NCBI RefSeq assembly: GCF_016008875.1 | Contig: NZ_JADTQG010000018.1 | Coordinates: 1 to 64,000, forward strand | DNA length: 64,000 bases | Direction: 5' to 3' | Source: Ectopseudomonas mendocina | Lineage (GTDB): Bacteria > Pseudomonadota > Gammaproteobacteria > Pseudomonadales > Pseudomonadaceae | Shown here: positions 57,316-64,000 of the stretch, piece by piece | How positions within the stretch are numbered: position 1 is the stretch's first letter | Layout of the letters: every line of letters starts with the position of its first letter | The notes under the pieces: model-generated | Told to the model about the DNA's origin: nothing | Database searches by the model: none | Seen by the model: only the letters and a program-made list of their open reading frames with translations | Program-made: the position numbers and the translations under genes

Positions 57316-58507
57316 CGCGAATTCCTTGAGAGGCGTCGATCCGGGCCACCCGCCGACCTCCCAGCGCAGCGGCAAGGGCGCTGGCCAGCAGGACGGCAGC
57401 GAGGGCCACCAGGTAATGTTCGGGCAGCAGGCGGCTGGCGTAGTCGCCCGGCACCTGTACGAAAAGATGGTTGATGCCGCCCTCCGCCAAGCGGTACAGC
57501 AGGGCCGACAGGACACTGGCGAACAGGCCGCTGTACAGCGCCTGGAGAATTACGAACAGCAACAGCGCACCGCTGCCGAAGCCCAGCAGGCGCAGCACCG
57601 CCAGTTCACGCTGCTTGCGCTCCACTGCAGCCAGGGCGCCGGCACTGGTTGCCGCTACGGCGCCACCCAGGGCCAGGGCGGTGATCAGCCAGAACAACAG
57701 ATCGAGGTTGCGGCTCAGAGCCTGAACCTGGGCGATCTGCGCTGCCTGAGTGACCACCTGTACCTGCTGCGTGGTCAGGAACTGGCGCAGCGGCTCGACG
57801 TCTTCGAGCGTGCGTGCATACAGACGAAACCCTGGGTAGATGCGTGGCGTCTGCCCTGCTGCTGCGCCAGGCCAGTCCAGCGCAGCGACCGCCAGGCCGT
57901 CGCGGTAGTCCTCGACGGCTTCCAGCAGGACCTGTGGCGCGAACAGCGCATCGCGTTCGAAGGCGGCCAGCGGCAACACAGCCAGCACCTGCAGCGTGGT
58001 CTGTTGCCACTGCAGGTCGCCGCCACGCTGGCGGCCGAAGCGTGCCTGCAGCCGGCTGCCGGGCGCGACACCCAGCTTCTCGGCAGCGGTATGGCTGAGC
58101 ACCACCTGTTGCAGCGTCTGCGGCACCGGCAGGCCTTGCAGTAGCGGATCACCGGATGCCGTCGGCAGCATCTCCACGCTGACCCTCACCTTCCCTGGCG
58201 CCACCTGCAATTCACTGGTGGCAGCGATCTGCCGTGTACGCGGGATGGCGAAGGCAACGTCCTCACGTTGGCTCAGTGCCTCGATGAATTCTGCCTGCAG
58301 GCGCGTGCCGCCCAGCGGAATGATCTCGCGCACCGCAGGATCGCGTTGCAAGCGTTCGGTCAGGCTGCCGATCAGGCCGTACTTCAGGCCGAACAGCACC
58401 AGCAGCGGTGCGATCACCGCCACCAGGGCGAGCACGGCGCAGGCCGACAGGCGCGCTTCGCGGCGGTAGTCCTGCCAGGCCAGGCCGGCGATCAGCAGCG
58501 GGCGCAT
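57308..58507 (-). CDS. tagS: TagS-like ABC transporter permease (FtsX/MacB type)
   Basis: 399 aa. One N-terminal membrane helix (ACAVLALVAVIAPLLVLFGL), a periplasmic domain of about 200 residues, then three C-terminal helices (LLFWLITALALGGAVAATSA) as in FtsX-like permeases. Ends ARIDASQGIRDV. With TagT it forms an inner-membrane complex that passes the envelope signal to PpkA. Shares a base with tagT. Confidence 0.88.
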   Translation of the reverse strand: MRPLLIAGLAWQDYRREARLSACAVLALVAVIAPLLVLFGLKYGLIGSLTERLQRDPAVREIIPLGGTRLQAEFIEALSQREDVAFAIPRTRQIAATSELQVAPGKVRVSVEMLPTASGDPLLQGLPVPQTLQQVVLSHTAAEKLGVAPGSRLQARFGRQRGGDLQWQQTTLQVLAVLPLAAFERDALFAPQVLLEAVEDYRDGLAVAALDWPGAAAGQTPRIYPGFRLYARTLEDVEPLRQFLTTQQVQVVTQAAQIAQVQALSRNLDLLFWLITALALGGAVAATSAGALAAVERKQRELAVLRLLGFGSGALLLFVILQALYSGLFASVLSALLYRLAEGGINHLFVQVPGDYASRLLPEHYLVALAAVLLASALAAALGGRRVARIDASQGIRDV

Positions 58508-59226
58508 CAGGCAGCCTGCTCCAGATGGGCGCTGACACCGCCGTCGGCGTCACGCCGGCAACTCATGCGCAGAATGTGCAGGCCGGCGCGCTGCGCCAGC
58601 GCTTCGTCGTGCGTCGCCACCACGCAAGTCGCACCGGTCTCTGCAGCCTGGGTGAGCAGCAGCTGCATGACACGTTCGGCATTGAGCGGGTCCAGCGCCG
58701 CAGTGGGTTCGTCAGCTAGCAACAACTGCGGCCCGTGTGCCAGCGCACGCGCGCAGCTGACCCGTTGCCGCTGGCCGATCGACAACTGCGCAGGATACTT
58801 GGCCAGTTGATCCTGCACATCCAGCGCCTGTGCCAGACGCTGCACCTGGCCGTTGTCCGCCATGCCGAGCAGTTGCCGGGGCAGTGCGATATTGCCGCGC
58901 ACGTTGAGAAAGCCGAGCAGCCCGCCGGCCTGCAGCACATAACCCAGATGCCGGCTGCGTAGCTGCGCCAGCTGACTCTGCCGGCCCTGCCGCCACAGCT
59001 CGGCGATATCGCAGGTAGTGCCGGCCAGCTCCAGGGCGAAGGTCTCGGCGGAATCCGGAGCCAGCACCATGGCCAGCAGATCGAGCAGCGTGCTCTTGCC
59101 GCAACCGCTGGGTCCGACCAGCGCCACCTGCGCGCCTGCCTGCAGCTGCAACCGCTCGACGGCCAGGCTGTAGCGCTGTGCGCCCTGGCCGCGTTGCTTG
59201 AGGACCTGCTGCAGGCGAATCATCAT
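58507..59226 (-). CDS. tagT: TagT-like ABC transporter ATPase
   Basis: 239 aa. Walker A GPSGCGKST, ABC signature LSIGQRQRVSCARAL, Walker B LLLADEPTAALD, H-loop VVATHDE. MacB/LolD-like. ATPase partner of TagS. Overlaps the ppkA stop by 4 bp, so the switch genes are translationally coupled. Confidence 0.9.
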   Translation of the reverse strand: MMIRLQQVLKQRGQGAQRYSLAVERLQLQAGAQVALVGPSGCGKSTLLDLLAMVLAPDSAETFALELAGTTCDIAELWRQGRQSQLAQLRSRHLGYVLQAGGLLGFLNVRGNIALPRQLLGMADNGQVQRLAQALDVQDQLAKYPAQLSIGQRQRVSCARALAHGPQLLLADEPTAALDPLNAERVMQLLLTQAAETGATCVVATHDEALAQRAGLHILRMSCRRDADGGVSAHLEQAA

Positions 59227-62200
59227 GGCAGCGTCGACAGCGGTACACGGTACAGGGCGTCGCCCGGCTCGGCATTGCCGAAGCGCACCCAGTTGGCCAT
59301 GTCGTTGTGGAAGGTTTCGTAGAGACGAATCTTCGACTCCAGCTCGTCGATGAAGTCCTCCTGCTCGGCCACCGACAGCGACAGCCAGAGATCCTGGGTC
59401 ATGCTCAGCGCCTTGCTGCGATACGGCAGGCCGTCGAGGTATTCGCCGAGTACGCCGCTCTGTGCCAGGTTGGCGCCCTGGCGCAGTGCAGCTGGGTCGC
59501 GGCTCATGTAAGCGCTGGCGCTGACGATTTCGCTGAAGAAGTCAGCCGGCGAGGTCTTGGTCTTGCGCGCGGCGTCGACGATCAACTTGAGCGACTGCTG
59601 CAGGTCGTTGAGTTGCAGCTTGGTCAGCATCACGCAGACCTGCAGTGTCGGCAGGTTGGGGTTGCTCAGGTCGCGGTCGGCGGTCCAGGCGCTGACCAGT
59701 TGCGGCGCCTGACTGGCGCTGCGGCGGCCGAGAAAGTCCATGTGCATGGCGTAGCCGATGGCCTGCGACTTGGCCGCGAGGTTGGCGCCACCGGCCAGTT
59801 GCGGCGTCTCGGGCGCCTGCTGTGCGCGGATCTGCTGCGCCAGTTCGGCGAAGGTCGAGCCGATCTCGCGTACGCGCTCGCCGAAGGCTTCGACATCACC
59901 ACCCGGCACCGAGACGTAGAGGTCGCCGATCTGCGGGTTGCTGTCGGCCGTCAGCACCCGATACTGCTGCTCGGCCGAGGCGTGGTTGGACTTGCCGGCT
60001 GGTGTGCGCAGATGCAGGGCGAAGATCTTGATCTGCTTGCTCAGCGCCGCCTGGCGTACCTCGGCCTCGTTCATCCGGGTGCTGCTGTGCGGGTCGTTCT
60101 TGCGCAGCGCACCGGCGTCGCTGACCAGCAGGATCAGGCGCCCGCCATAATTCGACCAGTCCATGCCCTCGACGGCCTGCATGACGCCGGCGAAGGCATC
60201 CTCGTTGAAGGAATGGCTGGACACGCTGGTCGCCTGCACCTGTTCGGCGGCGCGCAGAAAACGCTGCGGGTCGCTGCCGTCCTGCAGGCTGACCAGGGTC
60301 TTGCTCAGGTATTGCAAACCCGGGGTGCGCTCGGTGCTGTTGCGATAGCCGACCAGGCCGAAGCTGACGTTATCCAGCTCGCCGCGTGCCTGTAGCTGGC
60401 TCTGCAGCTCGCTGACTACCTGGCGCACGCGGTCGATGTAGGGCTGCATCGACACCGAGGTGTCGACCACCAGCACGATGCCGGTGCGGAAGCCCGAGTC
60501 GGTTGCGGCAGCCGGTTTGTCGGCAGAAGACTGAGACTGGGCGGCGTTGCCGGGATCGATCGAGGCGATGTTGAGCAACTGCACTGGCTGGCCCTCGGCA
60601 TCGAAGGCTTCGCGGAAGTCGAAGATCGGCATCAGGTAGAACTGATCCTGCGGCACGGCGCTGGCTGTGGGCTCCAGCGCTACCACCTGAGGCATCTGCT
60701 CGGGGTCGTTCTGCGCCTGCAGCAGCAGCTCGCGAGCCTGGCTGGTGTGGTCGATCAGGTTCTCCACATCGGCGGCCTGCTGCATGAACAGCACCGGTGC
60801 CCGCCCGGAGCGTTCGGTGAACTTCAGTACCAGGCTCTGCTTCCAGTCGGTTGTCTGTTCGGCGGCGATCCAGCCCTGCACCCGGCCGTCGCTGGCCGCA
60901 CCGACGTGCAGCCAGGTCTGGCCGTCCTGGCTGCGTTTCGCATACACGTAAAGCACCGAGAAGGCTGGCAGCGCTTCGCCACTGGTGGCGCCGGGAGCGT
61001 TCAGCAGTTGCGCACCGGGCTTGGCCAGGATGCGCTGATAGAGAGTCTTCTTGCCCGGCATGAGCAACGGATGGTCGCCAGCTTCGCCCGTGTCGGCCAC
61101 TTGCTGTGTGTCTGCGACTGGCTGCTCGTCGCGCGGCGGCGGGTTGTCCGAGGCCACCACTGGCGCTGGTTGGGCGAGCCACCAGTAAGCGCCACCACCC
61201 AGGCCCAGCGCGGCGGCTACGGCCACCGCCAGCAGCGCCATGCGAGGGCTCTTGCTACCAGCAGTTGACGGCCGCGCTGCTACGCTGCCTGTCGTGGCAG
61301 TCGGCGCGGGTGCCACGGTCGGCGCCGGGGTCGGTGCGCTGCGTGGAATCTCCACGGAGACCGGTTGCAGATCGCCTAGCTCGCTAGTCGAGGGCGCGCC
61401 CAGCGTGGCCTGCGGGGTGAACGCGGGGCGGATCACGGTCGCATCCGAGTCCGGCGTCGGCTGGGTATCGAGCGCAGCCAGCAATTCTCCGGCATTGCCG
61501 AAGCGTTCATCCGGGTTCTTCGCCAGCAAGCGTTGTAGCAGCGTCTGATAGCGGCTGTGCTGCAGCGGCAGCTCCGGCAATGGCTGAGTTAGGTGCGCCA
61601 GTGCCGTGGACAGGGCGTCGGTGCCCATATACGGCAGCTCGCCGACCAGGATTTCATAGAGCACCACGCCCAACGCATAGAGGTCGGCGCGGCCGTCGAT
61701 ATCCAGACCGCGCGCCTGCTCGGGGCTCATGTAGTTGGGCGTGCCGACGGCGAAGCCGACCTGGGTGAACTGGGTACTGTCGTCGAGCGACTTGGCGATG
61801 CCGAAGTCCGACAGTACCGCGGTGCCGTCGGCGCGAAAGAGGATATTGGCCGGTTTAACGTCGCGGTGGATCAAGCCCTGGCTATGGGCGTAGCCCAGCG
61901 CCGAAGCGATCTGGCGAATGTACTGCAGGCCCTGCTCGGGGCTCAGGCCGGCGGCGATGCGCTCGCGCAGGGTACCGTTGGGCAGGTACTCCATGGCCAT
62001 GTAGTAGTGTTCGCCAGCGTTACCGATGTCGTGCACGGTGACGATATGCGGGTGCGCCAGGCGCGCCAGGGTCCTGCCCTCGCGCAGGAAGCGCTCGCAG
62101 AACGAGGCATCGGCCGCCAGCGCCGGGGCCATGATCTTCAGCGCCACCTTGCGCTCGAGGGAACGCTGCAGCGCCAGGTAGACGGTGGCCATGGCCCCTT

Positions 62201-62246
62201 CGCCGATCACGCCTTCGATATCGAAACCGGGAATGTTCAGGTCCAT
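59223..62246 (-). CDS. ppkA: T6SS serine/threonine protein kinase PpkA
   Basis: 1007 aa from ATG at 62246 (MDLNIPGFDIEGVIGEGAMA); a further 55 in-frame codons upstream shadow pppA. Hanks kinase domain 1-~265: GEGAMATVY, VALKIM, HRDVKPANILF near 126-136, SDFGIAKS, GTPNYMSPEQARG. A proline/alanine-rich juxtamembrane region precedes the membrane helix near 333-356. The periplasmic part has a dual-SH3-like region and a VWA domain near 583-780 (VLVVDTSVSMQPYIDRV). It phosphorylates Fha to activate T6SS. Slightly shorter than the P. aeruginosa protein. Confidence 0.93.
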   Translation of the reverse strand: MDLNIPGFDIEGVIGEGAMATVYLALQRSLERKVALKIMAPALAADASFCERFLREGRTLARLAHPHIVTVHDIGNAGEHYYMAMEYLPNGTLRERIAAGLSPEQGLQYIRQIASALGYAHSQGLIHRDVKPANILFRADGTAVLSDFGIAKSLDDSTQFTQVGFAVGTPNYMSPEQARGLDIDGRADLYALGVVLYEILVGELPYMGTDALSTALAHLTQPLPELPLQHSRYQTLLQRLLAKNPDERFGNAGELLAALDTQPTPDSDATVIRPAFTPQATLGAPSTSELGDLQPVSVEIPRSAPTPAPTVAPAPTATTGSVAARPSTAGSKSPRMALLAVAVAAALGLGGGAYWWLAQPAPVVASDNPPPRDEQPVADTQQVADTGEAGDHPLLMPGKKTLYQRILAKPGAQLLNAPGATSGEALPAFSVLYVYAKRSQDGQTWLHVGAASDGRVQGWIAAEQTTDWKQSLVLKFTERSGRAPVLFMQQAADVENLIDHTSQARELLLQAQNDPEQMPQVVALEPTASAVPQDQFYLMPIFDFREAFDAEGQPVQLLNIASIDPGNAAQSQSSADKPAAATDSGFRTGIVLVVDTSVSMQPYIDRVRQVVSELQSQLQARGELDNVSFGLVGYRNSTERTPGLQYLSKTLVSLQDGSDPQRFLRAAEQVQATSVSSHSFNEDAFAGVMQAVEGMDWSNYGGRLILLVSDAGALRKNDPHSSTRMNEAEVRQAALSKQIKIFALHLRTPAGKSNHASAEQQYRVLTADSNPQIGDLYVSVPGGDVEAFGERVREIGSTFAELAQQIRAQQAPETPQLAGGANLAAKSQAIGYAMHMDFLGRRSASQAPQLVSAWTADRDLSNPNLPTLQVCVMLTKLQLNDLQQSLKLIVDAARKTKTSPADFFSEIVSASAYMSRDPAALRQGANLAQSGVLGEYLDGLPYRSKALSMTQDLWLSLSVAEQEDFIDELESKIRLYETFHNDMANWVRFGNAEPGDALYRVPLSTLP

Positions 62247-62974
62247 GAGGCGGTCTCGCTGGTCTTGATGACGATGGCGGTGATGTTGTCCGGCGCGCCC
62301 CGGGTCAGGCCCAGATGAACCAGGCTGCGTACCACCTGATAGGGGTCGGCATGGGCCAGTACATCGCGGATCTCGTGGTCTTCGGCCGTACGAGTGAGGC
62401 CGTCGCTGCACAGCAGCCAGGTATCGCCGGGGAGGAGCTCGAACTGGCTGCCTGCGAGTTCCAGCTGGTCCTGCACGCCGACGGCGCGGGTGACGACGTT
62501 GGCGCGAGGATGCAGGCGCGCCTCGGCCTCGCTGAGCAGGCCGCTGTCCTGCAGGTCCTGCACGTAGCTATGGTCACGCGAGACTGCCTGCAGCTCGCCT
62601 GCCCGCAGCCGGTACAGGCGACTGTCGCCGGCCCACAGGCACAGGCCCCGGTCGCCACGCGTCGCCATCAGCACCACGGTGCTGCCCATCATGCTTACGC
62701 CGCGCAGCTGGGTCTGCTCGCGCACCGCCGCATTGACCTGGCTGAGGGTATGCCGCAGTACCTGCTCGTAGTCGTTCAGGCTGTCGCTTGCCTTGAGGTT
62801 GCGCAGACTGTCGACGATCAGGCTGCTGACGTAATCGCCGGCGGCGTGTCCGCCCATGCCATCGGCCACGACCCAGAGGCCGGCTTCGGGCCGCTCCAGA
62901 TAAGCGTCTTCGTTGATCTGACGAACCAGGCCAACATGACTGTAGGCCGCCGATCGGTAATGCACTGCAGTCAT
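62237..62974 (-). CDS. pppA: T6SS PP2C-type phosphatase PppA
   Basis: 245 aa from ATG at 62974 (MTAVHYRSAAYSHVGLVRQI). PP2C motifs: NEDAYLERPEAGLWVVADGM followed by GGHAAGDYVSS, LWAGDSRLYRLR, LLCSDGLTR, GAPDNITAIVI. All metal-binding acids appear present. Reverses PpkA phosphorylation, resetting secretion. Overlaps both ppkA (10 bp) and tagF (ATGA). Confidence 0.95.
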   Translation of the reverse strand: MTAVHYRSAAYSHVGLVRQINEDAYLERPEAGLWVVADGMGGHAAGDYVSSLIVDSLRNLKASDSLNDYEQVLRHTLSQVNAAVREQTQLRGVSMMGSTVVLMATRGDRGLCLWAGDSRLYRLRAGELQAVSRDHSYVQDLQDSGLLSEAEARLHPRANVVTRAVGVQDQLELAGSQFELLPGDTWLLCSDGLTRTAEDHEIRDVLAHADPYQVVRSLVHLGLTRGAPDNITAIVIKTSETASWT

Positions 62975-63624
62975 TGCGCGACCACCTCCGGCCCCAGCAG
63001 GTAAATCGCGAAGGACTCGGTCGGCGGCAGGCTCTGGCAACGGCGCAGGCCGGCCGCGATGCGTTGCGAGCCACGCCCCCACCACAGGCTGGCGCCGCTG
63101 CAGGCCTGGGCGGCCAGCGCTGCCAGGCGTCCCGGTGCATCGACCACCGGCCAGTGTTGCAGGCCATGCGCCTCGTCGTACGCGGGTGTCACTGTGTCCG
63201 GCAAGGGTTCCAGGCGCTGCACCTCGCTCTCGAAGTCTTCGAAGCGGGCGCCCTCTTCCAGGGTGCTCAGCAGCAGGTTCTCGATCCGCTCGAACCATGC
63301 TTCGCCCGCCTGCAAGGCCTGCAGCGGTTGCCCGCCGGGGATGTGGCTGGCGATGGTCAGCGGGAAGTAACGGCCGACGCGGTCGATGCTCGGCATCAGT
63401 ACGCCTGTCATCGCCTCGCTGCCGCACACGCCGGGCGCCAGGGCGAAGCGCCATAGCGGGCTGGTGAGGTAGGCGTCCAGCCAGTGTTCACCGAGCTGTT
63501 GCCGGCTTGTCTGCAGGCCAGCCGACAGCCAGGCGTCCCAGCTGCGCTGGAAGTCCTTCGGCAGGTTGCGCTCGATGAAGTCGCCGCGGCTGGCGACCTT
63601 GCCGTAGAAACCCATCATCGTCAT
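62971..63624 (-). CDS. tagF: T6SS-associated protein TagF
   Basis: 217 aa from ATG at 63624 (MTMMGFYGKVASRGDFIERN). The start is the TagF signature (GFYGKVxxxGDF), followed by LPKDFQRSWDAWLSAGLQ and MTGVLMPSIDRVGRYFPLTI. TagF is a post-translational repressor of T6SS that acts on Fha in species with the phosphorylation switch. Fused to PppA in some bacteria, separate here. Confidence 0.93.
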   Translation of the reverse strand: MTMMGFYGKVASRGDFIERNLPKDFQRSWDAWLSAGLQTSRQQLGEHWLDAYLTSPLWRFALAPGVCGSEAMTGVLMPSIDRVGRYFPLTIASHIPGGQPLQALQAGEAWFERIENLLLSTLEEGARFEDFESEVQRLEPLPDTVTPAYDEAHGLQHWPVVDAPGRLAALAAQACSGASLWWGRGSQRIAAGLRRCQSLPPTESFAIYLLGPEVVAQ

Positions 63625-64000
63625 AGCCGCTCCGGCAGGGTGAAGCCGGCCACTGCGCGACTCTTGAAAGGATTGAAGGCACTGCTGGCGCGCAGTTCGT
63701 AGGCAACGCTGGAGCGATCCAAGCGTATACGCAGGTTGAAGCGATCCGGAGAGGCGCCGCCAATCAGCTCGGACTGATCGAGCAGACGGAACCAGGCCCA
63801 CGGCCCTTCCAGGGTCAGGGCCGAGCGCCCGCCTTCCACCGGTGGCGATACCGACAGGCGTACCACGCCGATGCTGCTCGGGTTCGGCCATTGCACCGCC
63901 ACCGGGCGGCTCGGACCGTGGTCGAAGCTGATCAGCTGGCCATCGAGATCGAGCTGTGACTGGCTGATGGTGGCGTCCATGCTTACCGGTTTGAGTTCGA
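63621..64000 (-). CDS. tssM: TssM/IcmF, C-terminal part only
   Basis: Partial: the frame stays open to the window edge, reading ELKPVS before MDATISQSQLDLDGQLISFD, so the true start lies outside. The segment VQWPNPSSIGVVRLSVSPPV with GPWAWFRLLDQSE is the IcmF C-terminal periplasmic domain. TssM is the inner-membrane scaffold of the T6SS. Its end overlaps tagF by 4 bp, and the rest of the T6SS cluster should continue beyond 64000. Confidence 0.9.
   Translation of the reverse strand, partial: ELKPVSMDATISQSQLDLDGQLISFDHGPSRPVAVQWPNPSSIGVVRLSVSPPVEGGRSALTLEGPWAWFRLLDQSELIGGASPDRFNLRIRLDRSSVAYELRASSAFNPFKSRAVAGFTLPERL

Overview
The window is a stretch of a high-GC Pseudomonas chromosome centred on the replication origin. 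The gene order rpmH-dnaA-dnaN-recF-gyrB, the order mnmE-mnmG-rsmG-parA-parB-atp operon, the parS sequence TGTTCCACGTGGAACA and the REP-type repeats all point to Pseudomonas. The P. mendocina/oleovorans/stutzeri side of the genus is my guess; no search could be run.

Layout. (1) 0.2-23.5 kb is an aerobic cobalamin-synthesis region. It holds a CbiG-CobJ fusion, CobF, a ChlD/ChlI-like chelatase pair, CobN, CobW, a cobalamin riboswitch, CobE and CobM. Two accessory blocks interrupt it. One (2-11.2 kb) carries LysE exporters with AraC-type regulators, a flavin reductase, an MFS symporter, an AhpD-like protein, an FMN reductase and a TonB-dependent receptor. The other (11.2-14.2 kb) carries an unknown membrane protein, a GNAT acetyltransferase and an AbiEi/AbiEii toxin-antitoxin pair flanked by a broken copy of the cobF 3' end. 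(2) 23.7-30 kb has a ParD-like small protein coupled to a methionine aminopeptidase, then glmS, a DeoR-type GlmR, a LysE exporter and glmU. (3) 30-37 kb is the complete F1Fo ATP synthase operon atpIBEFHAGDC. (4) 37.2-46.2 kb is the partition and tRNA-modification block parB-parA-rsmG-mnmG, mnmE, yidC-yidD-rnpA-rpmH. (5) 46.2-53 kb holds the origin and dnaA-dnaN-recF-gyrB. (6) 53.1-64 kb is the start of a type VI secretion locus with the threonine-phosphorylation control module tagQ-tagR-tagS-tagT-ppkA-pppA-tagF and the C-terminal end of tssM. Distal to tagQ lies an unrecognised two-gene pair that looks like an effector and its membrane immunity protein.

How the parts fit. The origin region contains two similar non-coding modules, one upstream of mnmG and one upstream of dnaA. 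There are three parS cores (two in recF, one in cobW) for the ParAB encoded nearby. Sixteen perfect DnaA boxes (TTATCCACA) lie in the left 46.7 kb, mostly inside genes, and I found none in the right 17 kb. The cobalamin genes cobW and cobN sit downstream of the riboswitch. In the T6SS end, TagQRST and PpkA/PppA form a post-translational switch for secretion, which makes the adjacent two-gene pair the best candidate for an undescribed antibacterial system.
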